Of a DNA stretch of 28,680 nucleotides, positions 6,170 through 14,685 are shown one piece after another. The notes under the pieces are model-generated. The model ran no database searches, had not been told where the DNA came from, and was given only the letters and a program-made list of their open reading frames with translations. The stretch is from a virus, in IMG/VR virus record IMGVR_UViG_3300044951_000983, positions 1 through 28,680 of that record; one strand, 5' to 3'. Within the stretch, counting starts at the first letter, position 1. Each line of letters opens with the position of its first letter. The translations under genes were made by a program, and so were the position numbers.

Positions 6170-9100
6170 TGGCTGTCCAGACAGTTACAGCCAACGTGAA
6201 TGCTGATGCGATTGCATCGGGTGCATGGCGTTCCAATGACTCTCTGACCATCAATAATGGCGCAGTGGTTACGGTCAACACGGATCAAGCTAGGTTCTGG
6301 AATAGCATCACCATCAACAACGGCAAGCTGCGCATTGAGAATACCAGTACGACTGATGCCATTCGTTTCATCATGGGGCGGGTATCAGGAACCGCAGCAG
6401 GCAACATCACACCTGCCTCTGGATTGGGTTCTGTGGAGATTGCAGGTAACTGGATTGAAATAGGTACGAGTAACGGTACAGCAGGCCAGACTTTCACCGT
6501 GCCTTACCGTGATTACGTGGCTGCGTTGTGGGTAGAGACTGCACCTAGTTCTGGCGTCTATGAGTCCTGGGCGAATGCTGGTGAACCTTACGGTATGGTT
6601 CCTAAATGGCTGTTGTCTGGTCTTGCTGCGTTTGGTAAAGGCCGCAAGGGCATGGTGTTTAAACAAACCCCTAATACCGCACAGCATCGCAATATCGTTC
6701 TGACCAACTGTTCCATTACCAATGCCAGCCGTATTGCTACGGTAAGCAGCACAACTGACTTATCTCCAGGCGCACATATCACTGGTTCAGCAGGTATTAC
6801 TGCGAATACGGTAGTTGAGAAAGTGCTGTCTGCCACTCAGTTTGAAATGAATGTGGCGGCTACGGCTACCAGTTCAGTCGTTACGATGACTATCTATACC
6901 ACTTGGGAAGTACAGCATACAAACCAAGTGGTATTCGGTGATGACTTCGACGGTGCGATTCCGCCGAATGGTTGCAAGATCAGAATCCCGAACATCATGG
7001 TGACGCATGTATGTGGCGAGAATATTCACAACGGGGCAGTCACTGGAACCTATATCGCCTTAACTAATTCAGGTAGTTTGATTGCCGATACTTGCTTATT
7101 TGATGTGGCTCCGGGTAACTATACCGGAGCAGAGAAACTTTCACTGAAACGTATTGGTTGTAGTTATCCGCCAACGCTCAGTAAGGTTTACGGCATTGAT
7201 ATTGATGATATGTGTGTGGCGGTACGTCCCTTCCGTAATCATTGGGGAGCAACTACACCTGTACTTGATACTACTGCAACCAACGCTGGAAGCAACGGCA
7301 CGCTTTGGGCTATTAGCTACATTACCGGTTCAGTTAAAAAAATACACATAGCCGCCACTAAACAGATTGGTGGTGGTACTTCCAGCATTCTGCGCTTCGA
7401 CTATTGCGATGGACTTACTTTAGAAGACACTCGTCTTATTTGTCAGGGTGGCAGAAATGCTCAATCCATGCTTGCGCTATATTATGTCAATAACTCAATT
7501 ATTGATGGTGTAGAAACGTATGGTGGCCCACCCATTCGTTTTGTCACTTCTTCTGATAACAAAGTAAGTAACGTAGTGTTTGGAATGAGTGTGTATTCAG
7601 AAGGTGTTTCTTACGATTACACTAGGTACACTCTGTCGGCACAATATGATCCGGTAACAGGTAATCCGTTAGCTGAAAATACGCGGTACTATATTAAGCC
7701 ATTCTGGCAAGAGTATGCCAATATGGGCTACACCGGCTTCTTTGGTGATTGGAGGGAGCATTCTGCTGTTCCGCACCTCATGCCTACAGATGGTGTTCCT
7801 CAAGTATGGATAACGCCGGGAAACAATACGGTTTCTATAGGCTGGACTAGACTTGATCCAACACACACATCTCCAGCTTATGAGGTCTATCGGTCTACTG
7901 ATCCTGCGGTTCCTGTAAGAGATGCTGGCACTCGGGTATTTACGACAAGTACGGTAACTATTGTTACTGCGGCAGACAATACGGCAGTCAATGGAACCAC
8001 TTATTACTATGTGTTGCGTAAATATGCCTCTGCCGGTGTTTATGTAGATACACCTGCATTAAGAGCCACGCCTAAAGCATCGCTTCCATATACAAACTTT
8101 GCCAGATACTCCCACGACATTAGTAGTTCAACATGGGTTAAGTCCAATATCACAGCGGGGTCTACAGCAGCATGGGCTGGCTCTGGTATGGATGGAAATA
8201 AAGGTACGTCAATCAGACAACTGCTTGCAACGGCAGAGGCAGGTAATGGAACGGCAACACTCTCCGTTACTGGTCTAACAATAGCGACTACCTACACTGC
8301 ATCTATACTGATGCAGGCAGTTCCACGCAAGGCAACGAATACCCTTTACCCAACGGTGGCTGGTAGGATTACCTTTGGTACAGCATTTACTGATTTCACG
8401 CTGACAGATACGTTAGAAGTAAAGCACGTCACTTTTGTTGCTACTGCAACAAGCCATGATTTAGTTATACGAATGAATAGATCGGCTGACGTTATTGCTT
8501 ATGAAGGTGTATTTGTAACAGGCACTTCAACTCCTGTATTTACGCAAGAAACTGCTGCTGCCGCAGTCACTCCGGATATTGGTATGAATTATGCGGGTTC
8601 TAGGGGTTATACGAGTGGAGGTGAAACTCGCAACCAAGGAATAATCCTTACCGGAAATTCTAACTTGGTGTGGAATATATGGTGCGTTGGCACTGATCCT
8701 GACTTTGTACCAAGCAAGGAAAACATTCTGTATTGGACCGCTGTTGCAACACCATTCTTTGTATTTACTACATCCTCAAATAGAAATGTATTAGAAAACG
8801 TAACACAATCTGGATGGGGTGGTGCTGTTCAGGCAGCCTTTAATTTAACGGCTTCAAGTTCAGATAACTATATTCGTAATATTGATCTGAAATTAGGCAC
8901 TGGGTTTTTCAGTGGCACATCTGCTAATATAGATATTCAGTTTGACTCAAACAGAAACCGTTTTAAGAATATTCAAATAGATGGCAATATGGTGAGAGGG
9001 GCTAGCAATCCAGTTGTTTATGCGTTGAATACCGCCAGCGATACAATTTTGGAAAATGTAAGAACTGAATTCGGAAGTGCTGCCTTATATACCTATAACA

Positions 9101-10194
9101 ATGGCATGATATTCAAGGGAGTGGGTGGTGGTAGCTCGTCTAAACCAGATGGGGCGGCGACTACGCCTCTTTGGAATATTGGTAGCACTACAGATGGTTT
9201 AACGCAAAGCGGCTTAGGCGTGTTCGACACTCACTTTGCCGAGATGTATCACACTGCGACTACGGGTGCGTTAGGTCTGGTATTTACTGCCTCTACTCAA
9301 GCCGTCAAGCCTTATGAACTCACTGGTCTAGCTGCCTTCTCCAATACCGGCAGGCTATATCTTCAGCAAGCAGGGGACTCTGTAACTTACACTTGGCCGC
9401 ATAAGATTTATGGGGTGAGTGGCTTTAGGTCAATTCTGCCCAAGGTCTATTGCGAACAGCTTAATTCGGGCATTACGAATGCGGATATTCCGCAAGCCAT
9501 ACTGATTGAAGTTCAAGTTGATACAGGAACGGGTTATGGTGGTTGGATTGAAGCCACCCCTGCAAATCTTGCTGGCATCACGGTATCGGCTACTGTGGGT
9601 TTCAACCTGAAGGTTCGGATTACTGCACGTCAGTTCTTTATTTACCAAAGCCAAACCAATAACTTCGTAGTTGGTGAAACTGTTCGCCACATTGCCGGGG
9701 GTGGCACTGCTCGGATACTTGCAGACTTTGATACTGGCGCTAGTGGGTTATGTGTAGTGGATCAGGTTGTTGGAAATTGGACAACAGCCACTAACATTGT
9801 CAGGGATTCGGATAGCCAAGCGAGAGCAAATCTTGTGTTGGTCAATACGTCCTTCGCTTTCGGCCCATCATTCAATAGCTTCATCCAAGGTCTGTACCTC
9901 TGGACCACGGTAGACCAAACGGCTACCTATCCTGATGACATGACTACGGTGACTTTCACTGGTCTGCCTACAGGTTGCGACATTGTGATTCTGACCGCTG
10001 GCACAAACACCATCATTGATCAGGTTGATCAGAACGTAGGGACTTCCTACGCCTATGCCTACGCAGGCACGCCCACGATTGATGTGGGATTCATTAAGCC
10101 GGGGTATCAGGTGCAATTCATTCGCAATCTGACGCTAGGGCTGACCAGTTCGACTATTCCTGTTTCCCTCATCCAAGATCGTAACTATATTTAA
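6169..10194 (+). CDS. 1341-aa multidomain tail fibre/spike protein
   Basis: The start overlaps the upstream stop (TAATG). Residues about 1-110 are beta-helix-like text with repeated inward Val/Ile and Asn-Gly turns (SLTINNGAVVTV, SITINNGKLRIEN). Residues about 183-245 match a common phage structural domain (STTDLSPGAHITGSAGI ... SATQFEM). Residues about 250-530 are again beta-helical and Asn-rich. Residues about 545-635 look like an FN3 domain (NTVSIGWTRLDP ... TYYYVLRKYAS). Residues about 641-795 form a jelly-roll or carbohydrate-binding-like domain opening NFARYSHDISSSTWVKSNIT. Residues about 823-985 are a second beta-helical stretch (SSNRNVLENV, SSDNYIRNID, DSNRNRFKNI). The C-terminus ends PVSLIQDRNYI, a pattern I associate with phage structural proteins. 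It is probably a host-recognition fibre or spike. No depolymerase active site is identifiable by eye. Its GC-rich DNA contrasts with the backbone. Confidence 0.75.
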   Translation: MAVQTVTANVNADAIASGAWRSNDSLTINNGAVVTVNTDQARFWNSITINNGKLRIENTSTTDAIRFIMGRVSGTAAGNITPASGLGSVEIAGNWIEIGTSNGTAGQTFTVPYRDYVAALWVETAPSSGVYESWANAGEPYGMVPKWLLSGLAAFGKGRKGMVFKQTPNTAQHRNIVLTNCSITNASRIATVSSTTDLSPGAHITGSAGITANTVVEKVLSATQFEMNVAATATSSVVTMTIYTTWEVQHTNQVVFGDDFDGAIPPNGCKIRIPNIMVTHVCGENIHNGAVTGTYIALTNSGSLIADTCLFDVAPGNYTGAEKLSLKRIGCSYPPTLSKVYGIDIDDMCVAVRPFRNHWGATTPVLDTTATNAGSNGTLWAISYITGSVKKIHIAATKQIGGGTSSILRFDYCDGLTLEDTRLICQGGRNAQSMLALYYVNNSIIDGVETYGGPPIRFVTSSDNKVSNVVFGMSVYSEGVSYDYTRYTLSAQYDPVTGNPLAENTRYYIKPFWQEYANMGYTGFFGDWREHSAVPHLMPTDGVPQVWITPGNNTVSIGWTRLDPTHTSPAYEVYRSTDPAVPVRDAGTRVFTTSTVTIVTAADNTAVNGTTYYYVLRKYASAGVYVDTPALRATPKASLPYTNFARYSHDISSSTWVKSNITAGSTAAWAGSGMDGNKGTSIRQLLATAEAGNGTATLSVTGLTIATTYTASILMQAVPRKATNTLYPTVAGRITFGTAFTDFTLTDTLEVKHVTFVATATSHDLVIRMNRSADVIAYEGVFVTGTSTPVFTQETAAAAVTPDIGMNYAGSRGYTSGGETRNQGIILTGNSNLVWNIWCVGTDPDFVPSKENILYWTAVATPFFVFTTSSNRNVLENVTQSGWGGAVQAAFNLTASSSDNYIRNIDLKLGTGFFSGTSANIDIQFDSNRNRFKNIQIDGNMVRGASNPVVYALNTASDTILENVRTEFGSAALYTYNNGMIFKGVGGGSSSKPDGAATTPLWNIGSTTDGLTQSGLGVFDTHFAEMYHTATTGALGLVFTASTQAVKPYELTGLAAFSNTGRLYLQQAGDSVTYTWPHKIYGVSGFRSILPKVYCEQLNSGITNADIPQAILIEVQVDTGTGYGGWIEATPANLAGITVSATVGFNLKVRITARQFFIYQSQTNNFVVGETVRHIAGGGTARILADFDTGASGLCVVDQVVGNWTTATNIVRDSDSQARANLVLVNTSFAFGPSFNSFIQGLYLWTTVDQTATYPDDMTTVTFTGLPTGCDIVILTAGTNTIIDQVDQNVGTSYAYAYAGTPTIDVGFIKPGYQVQFIRNLTLGLTSSTIPVSLIQDRNYI

Positions 10195-10202
10195 GGAAAT
10201 AT

Positions 10203-11585
10203 ATGGCAAAAATTACTTCAAAAACATTACTAGCTGTAGGAACAGAAGTTAGTATTGATGAACCAAATCGTGTAATAACATTGAATGTAGCTGGGGATTT
10301 AGTGGCCAAGGATGGTGTCACTTGGCAGGCACTTTACTCCTTCTTTGTTGACTTATGGGCAACCCCAACTTATCAAGATAGTCCGTTTCCATTCTACGCC
10401 ATTGATGCGCTGTCTGGTCAGTTCCAGATTGGTACAGATGGTGCAACCTTCTCTGGATGGACTTTCAATTCTGATGCAACGCGTAACATGCTGCGAGATG
10501 GTGGTTGGTCAGAGTATTCAGCTGCTGGAGTACTATTGCAGCAGTATTCAGGTTTCGTAGGTCTTGGTAGTATTACTCCGGCTAGTACTGTACAACCATA
10601 TTATCATCTAGCACCAACAGATGCACCAACTAACTTCCCCTTTACTGATCAATTCAACGTTGGTATTAAAGTATTTGGTGATGCTACTCATGGTAACTTT
10701 GATAAACGTACTTATGCAAAGACATTCGCACGTGAGTATGGAAAAAAGTTCAAATCTTCTATTCTAGCAGATACCGGTGCTACTGCTACCGGGGCTAATA
10801 AACAGAACTTTCTAGTATCTAATGAGGATGACTTAAAGATTACTGGATTATTAGGTGATGTACAAGCTACAGCTGATACAGCTATGACTGGTGCACCTTA
10901 TAACGGTATTACAGTTGCCTACTATACAGTTAATCAAACTCGTACTATTGCAGGGGCTTCAAGAAACTTCAAGATTATTATCGAAGGCAATGGTGGTACT
11001 TTAGAGCAGATTTACGCTAAGGTTCAATATCTATTGCGCCAAGGTACTGATATTAATACTAGTGGAACAGCAGGTACTAAAATTGGTAAAATCCAAGATG
11101 AGTTACTACGCTTCGTTGGTGACATTTTAGTAACTTCACCTTCAGTTTATATTGATGATGTTCTATCCGCAGATAGTAATAGAATTGAGTTCTACGATGA
11201 TTCTAATACTCTACGTACTAACCCATATACAGCAGCAGGTACAATGTCTTTCAATTCAGTACTAGTAGGTGCTGGATCCAGCTATCGCTTAATGTTTACT
11301 ACACCACCTGGTGCCGGTAATGACTATGGTGAGACTGGGGCTATTACAGTTAATAATGCTGCTGGTACTCCAATTACTGGAACTATATCTGCCGGTAGTA
11401 TTGACTTTGATTACGATTATGATGGTAATGTACAGGGTGGATTTGCAGGAGGTACTGATAGAGCAGTTACTCTAATCGGTATTAAGCCAGGTACTGGTAA
11501 GTTCGCTGTTGCTAGTGGTACTCTATCACGTACTAAAGGTATTAGTCTATCATTGGTTGCTGAAACCGACCGCGTATACGCATAA
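10203..11585 (+). CDS. 460-aa conserved phage structural protein (neck/fibre region), function unknown
   Basis: ATG 10203 has AAGGAA at 10193-10198. From here the DNA turns AT-rich and stays so to the end of the window. The N-terminal third contains WQALYSFFVDLWATPTY, whose LYS-x2-VD motif recurs in the next protein. The middle is mixed alpha/beta, with a helical stretch near LEQIYAKVQYLLRQGTDI. The C-terminus ends LSLVAETDRVYA, similar in style to the DRNYI end of the fibre gene upstream. I know this type only as hypothetical virion proteins of siphoviruses, encoded near the head-tail connector. A collar, neck or fibre-attachment role is inferred from position. The ordinary Met content and lack of signal peptide or membrane segments fit a soluble virion protein. 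Confidence 0.6.
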   Translation: MAKITSKTLLAVGTEVSIDEPNRVITLNVAGDLVAKDGVTWQALYSFFVDLWATPTYQDSPFPFYAIDALSGQFQIGTDGATFSGWTFNSDATRNMLRDGGWSEYSAAGVLLQQYSGFVGLGSITPASTVQPYYHLAPTDAPTNFPFTDQFNVGIKVFGDATHGNFDKRTYAKTFAREYGKKFKSSILADTGATATGANKQNFLVSNEDDLKITGLLGDVQATADTAMTGAPYNGITVAYYTVNQTRTIAGASRNFKIIIEGNGGTLEQIYAKVQYLLRQGTDINTSGTAGTKIGKIQDELLRFVGDILVTSPSVYIDDVLSADSNRIEFYDDSNTLRTNPYTAAGTMSFNSVLVGAGSSYRLMFTTPPGAGNDYGETGAITVNNAAGTPITGTISAGSIDFDYDYDGNVQGGFAGGTDRAVTLIGIKPGTGKFAVASGTLSRTKGISLSLVAETDRVYA

Positions 11586-11591
11586 GGAGAT
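11584..11591 (+). promoter_or_regulatory. Strong Shine-Dalgarno deciding a GTG start
   Basis: The sequence AAGGAGAT lies 3-10 nt before GTG 11595, right after the stop of the previous gene. No ATG in this frame is closer, so GTG is the best start. Confidence 0.75.
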
Positions 11592-11594
11592 ATT

Positions 11595-12131
11595 GTGAGC
11601 AAGTTCATCTTTGATGGACCAACTTTGAGTATTGAAGGTGACCAGCTTGCTGTAGTAGGTGGAGTATTCCAGTTTACTGCTCAGGAGTTGTACTCTGAGT
11701 GGGTAGATTGGACTATTCAAGGAGATAATTTAAAGTATCCACCAGCCTTTTCCACGGCTGGTGGAGACTCCTTAGGTGGCGGAACTTTTCTAGGGGCATA
11801 TGTCTTTATTAGAAATGATTTAGGTTGGAGAGGAGTTCCTCCAGATGTAGGTAATGTACAAGTAGTAATAGATGGTAATTTTTATCCAACAGATCCAAAC
11901 CTACCATTTTTTATACCTTGGCCCATGGCAACTACAATAATACAGTCTAGAGTTTCGCAAATGACTCAGGCTTTATCTACTACTGGAACACCTGCCCCTA
12001 CTGCTAATGAAAACGCTGCTGCAGTATTAGCTGCTGCACAAGTTACACCAATACATGCAGATATACAAAAAGTTAATAATATAGAAGTTACCGGAATAGG
12101 TACTGAACTTAATCCTTGGGGGCCTATATAA
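11595..12131 (+). CDS. 178-aa conserved phage structural protein, function unknown
   Basis: The start codon is GTG, behind a near-perfect Shine-Dalgarno sequence. The protein contains the motif string TAQELYSEWVDWTIQGDN, then PPAFSTAGGDSLG and YVFIRNDLGWRGVPPD. I recognise this as a family of small hypothetical proteins widespread in siphovirus late operons, though it has no established function that I can name. The C-terminal 50 residues are Ala/Thr-rich and probably helical or flexible. The LYS-x2-VD motif is shared with the 460-aa neighbour, so both may carry related folds. The stop overlaps the ATG of the Trp-Gly microprotein (TAATG). An internal 10-bp hairpin sits at 11738-11765. A virion neck, decoration or fibre-docking role is inferred only from gene position. 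Confidence 0.65.
   Translation: MSKFIFDGPTLSIEGDQLAVVGGVFQFTAQELYSEWVDWTIQGDNLKYPPAFSTAGGDSLGGGTFLGAYVFIRNDLGWRGVPPDVGNVQVVIDGNFYPTDPNLPFFIPWPMATTIIQSRVSQMTQALSTTGTPAPTANENAAAVLAAAQVTPIHADIQKVNNIEVTGIGTELNPWGPI
11738..11765 (+). other. 10-bp perfect inverted repeat inside a coding region
   Basis: TCCACCAGCC at 11738-11747 pairs with GGCTGGTGGA at 11756-11765 around an 8-nt loop. It is GC-rich in an otherwise AT-rich gene and has no T-run after it, so a terminator is unlikely. It encodes the conserved PPAFSTAGG stretch, so it may be a by-product of codon choice. Confidence 0.55.
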
Positions 12132-12238
12132 TGTGGAAAAACTCCTGGGGTAAATCCTGGGGTTCTTCTTGGAAATATATAGTAGTTTCATTCAGAAGAG
12201 TTCCTCTAAGTAGGATAATAGTGGTCACCCACAGATAG
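12131..12238 (+). CDS. 35-aa Trp-Gly-rich microprotein
   Basis: ATG 12131 overlaps the previous stop by one base (TAATG), and the ORF ends at TAG 12236-12238, just before the ribosome-binding site of the next gene. The product starts MWKNSWGKSWGSSWKY, a regular repeat with Trp every four residues, followed by a basic, hydrophobic half (IVVSFRRVPLSRIIVV). I recall similar tiny Trp-Gly repeat proteins in other siphovirus late operons at this position, with no known role. The regular pattern, tight coupling and filled gap favour a real gene rather than chance. The aromatic repeat could pack against a virion surface or a membrane; that is speculation. Confidence 0.6.
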   Translation: MWKNSWGKSWGSSWKYIVVSFRRVPLSRIIVVTHR

Positions 12239-12246
12239 GAGTACAT

Positions 12247-12573
12247 ATGGCAATAAAAAAACTTCAGAAAGATCCAGAAGCTAAGTTAGACTACTTAATG
12301 GATTTCGCATCAAAAACAAATAATAGACCTGGAGCTACTACAGATTATTTACAAGTATTAGATTCGGAAACTATAGTATCAGCCACAGTAGTATCTAGCA
12401 AACCAGCTGAGTTAGTAGTAGTATCTTCAACTATATCAGATAGTAATACTTCAGTACTATTCTGGTTAGATGGTGGTTTAGTTGGGAAAGAGTACATAGT
12501 AGTAGTATCTATTGTAACATCTTTAGGTAGAGAAGATGATAGAAGTGTAAAAATCCAGGTGGTGAATAAATGA
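12247..12573 (+). CDS. 108-aa small Ig-like phage protein
   Basis: ATG 12247 has AGGAG at 12237-12241. The N-terminal half includes DPEAKLDYLMDFASKTN and TDYLQVLDSETIVSATVV. The C-terminal half is a beta-sandwich-like pattern ending VLFWLDGGLVGKEYIVVVSI and REDDRSVKIQVV. This layout matches a family of small structural proteins that I know from many phages next to gp6-like connector genes, where they are annotated as hypothetical or fibre-like. It overlaps the connector gene by ATGA, so the two are translationally coupled. A connector accessory or decoration function is inferred. Confidence 0.6.
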   Translation: MAIKKLQKDPEAKLDYLMDFASKTNNRPGATTDYLQVLDSETIVSATVVSSKPAELVVVSSTISDSNTSVLFWLDGGLVGKEYIVVVSIVTSLGREDDRSVKIQVVNK

Positions 12574-13139
12574 GAAACCTAATTACAGTCGACGATTATA
12601 AGCTCTATACAAATATTAGCAGTACAGATCAAGATGAGCGCATTGAGCTATTAATACCTTATATTAGTCAGTTAATTAAAAATTATTGTACTAGAAGTTT
12701 CATTGATAGCTATGATGCTGATACTGAGGAATTTTTAGATATTGTACAATATTATAATGGAGGAGATGACTATCTATATACAGAGGAATTTCCTATACTT
12801 AGTGTAGAAGAGGTTGCTTATTCAGAAGACAGTGGTCAAACATATATACCACTAGCAGAGTATACTGATTATCTAATTGATAGACAAAATGATAGACTAG
12901 TCATATTTGGTGCTGCTGATATTAATTATCCAAACTACTTCAAGATTACATATAGAGCTGGTTACTCAGTACTTCCAGGTGACTTGTATATAGCAGCTCT
13001 AGATTTACTAGAATACTATATGAAGCGTGAAGCATCTCCTAGAAAAACCCAAGGTTCTGTTAGTATTGAGTACATTCGTAGTTCTGATTTCCCTCATCAC
13101 ATTAAGCGTGTCCTAGATTTATATAGGGTTATTAGATAA
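12570..13139 (+). CDS. Head-tail connector protein, HK97 gp6-like
   Basis: This 189-aa protein has the typical features of the gp6/DNA-packaging connector family. It opens with NLITVDDYKLYTNISSTDQD and then a helix, ERIELLIPYISQLIKNYCTRSF. A beta-rich middle part carries FPILSVEEV, and the C-terminal helix is DLYIAALDLLEYYMKRE. In related phages a ring of this protein sits beneath the portal and joins the capsid to the neck. The start overlaps the previous stop (ATGA) and its own stop overlaps the next start (TAATG). Its place before the neck and tail-terminator genes supports the call. It is longer than minimal gp6 proteins (about 100 aa) because of the beta-rich middle. Confidence 0.8.
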   Translation: MRNLITVDDYKLYTNISSTDQDERIELLIPYISQLIKNYCTRSFIDSYDADTEEFLDIVQYYNGGDDYLYTEEFPILSVEEVAYSEDSGQTYIPLAEYTDYLIDRQNDRLVIFGAADINYPNYFKITYRAGYSVLPGDLYIAALDLLEYYMKREASPRKTQGSVSIEYIRSSDFPHHIKRVLDLYRVIR

Positions 13140-14671
13140 TGAGTAAGAAAGCTCTTGGTGAATTATTAGATGAGATTACAGCAGCAATACCTATTAATGA
13201 GCTAGGTAACAAGGTAGTTGGTAGTAAAGAGAGAACAACTACTTCCGATCTAAGAACTAATTTAAACAAAACAGTACATGTACTAGTAATAAGTGAAGAG
13301 CTACTAAAGTCTTTAGCTCCACAATCTATAGATAAATTAGCAACTAAAGATAAAAGTGCAGTATACGCAATATTAGCCGCGTATAGGAAAACTAGGAAGC
13401 ATAGATCTGGCAGAGTACCTCATAGGACTATAAGTAGTACTGGTGAAAAGGGCCATATATTAACTTTTGATTCATTTGATCAAGTTAGATCTTTTATTAG
13501 TTCAATAAACCTACTAGATAGAGATACTAGTATACTTAATTATGTAAAAGATAATAATAGTATTAAGGAAGAATTTATAAGGTTATCCGGAGTAGGTGAG
13601 GCTATATTTAGCCAACCAAAAGAATTCAAAACTATACTATCTATTTTAAAGAATGGGGGTAAAGAAGCACAGGCCCTACATGCCAAGCTATATAGCAAGG
13701 AACTTGATCTAGGTTTTGACGTAGGACATAATATACCGGTTGCTTATAAGAAAATAGAATTAATCGCCTCTAATAAAGATTTACTAGATAGATTAGTAAG
13801 GGATACCATAGCCCAGATACCTCAATTAAATAAACCAGGAAAAACACTAACAGAAGCAGAAATCAAGAAACTAGTTACTGGCATACAAAAAGCTGCAATA
13901 TCAAAAGCAAAAGAAACTGTAGTTAAGCACAACTTCACAGTAGAAAAAACAGAATTTGATATAAAAAAGCGTAGAGGAGCAGTAACAGTATTTATAGAAT
14001 CCTCTCCTAGAAATCAAGGTGGAGATTCAGAGTCTAGAATTACTAATGAGTTTAAACGATTAGTAATGGAATCTCTATTTTCTACTATTCGCAATAATAA
14101 AAAACTAGGTAAGGATTATACAGGTACTATAGATCTACACGGTTCTAAGTCATTCAGAGAACAAATAACTGACCATATAGTAGATACTATACTAGGCAGC
14201 AAAAATACTAAAAGTACTAATACTATATCTAGGGTCACAAAACAAGTATCTCATAAATTAAATACAAATACTGCTTCCAATAGAATAAATAACCAGTCTT
14301 CACTAATAGTTAAAGCAAAAAATACTAGTAGACTTCGCTCAACTTCAGGAGCTTTCCAGTCAGTAGTAAATCTACAGGGTCTTCTATCCGCACGGCTTCA
14401 GGAAGTAATACGTAAGAATATGGCGCCTCCGGCGCTAACTTATCAAACTGGTAGATTTGCAGAGTCAGTTAAATTAAACTCTGTGCAGTTTGATAGTAGA
14501 CAAAACGCACTAACTGCTTTTTTAAGCTACATGAAGTATCCTTATGCAACTTTTGAACCAGGGGGTGACCAAGGTAGCATAGATAAGAGTCCTGTAGCTT
14601 TAATAGATAGGTCAGTAAGAGAAATAGCAGCACAACTAACTAAGTCTAGGATGAGAACGGTAATAGTATAG
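13139..14671 (+). CDS. 510-aa neck/tail-completion protein with an unrecognised N-terminal region
   Basis: The C-terminal 110 residues contain LLSARLQEVIRKNMAPPAL, TGRFAESVKL, YMKYPYATFEPGGD and LIDRSVREIAAQL. This combination I recognise from siphovirus neck/tail-completion proteins that occupy the gp10 position between connector and tail terminator. The first 390 residues are Lys/Arg-rich and mostly helical (for example KLATKDKSAVYAILAAYRKT). They contain VFIESSPRNQGGDSESRITN near residue 285 and match nothing I can name. Classic gp10 proteins are about 130-170 aa, so this one is far larger. It starts on the previous stop (TAATG) and ends at a TAG codon followed by a promoter-bearing gap. 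A structural neck role is likely for the C-terminus, and the rest is open. Confidence 0.6.
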   Translation: MSKKALGELLDEITAAIPINELGNKVVGSKERTTTSDLRTNLNKTVHVLVISEELLKSLAPQSIDKLATKDKSAVYAILAAYRKTRKHRSGRVPHRTISSTGEKGHILTFDSFDQVRSFISSINLLDRDTSILNYVKDNNSIKEEFIRLSGVGEAIFSQPKEFKTILSILKNGGKEAQALHAKLYSKELDLGFDVGHNIPVAYKKIELIASNKDLLDRLVRDTIAQIPQLNKPGKTLTEAEIKKLVTGIQKAAISKAKETVVKHNFTVEKTEFDIKKRRGAVTVFIESSPRNQGGDSESRITNEFKRLVMESLFSTIRNNKKLGKDYTGTIDLHGSKSFREQITDHIVDTILGSKNTKSTNTISRVTKQVSHKLNTNTASNRINNQSSLIVKAKNTSRLRSTSGAFQSVVNLQGLLSARLQEVIRKNMAPPALTYQTGRFAESVKLNSVQFDSRQNALTAFLSYMKYPYATFEPGGDQGSIDKSPVALIDRSVREIAAQLTKSRMRTVIV

Positions 14672-14685
14672 ACTGGAAAATATAG

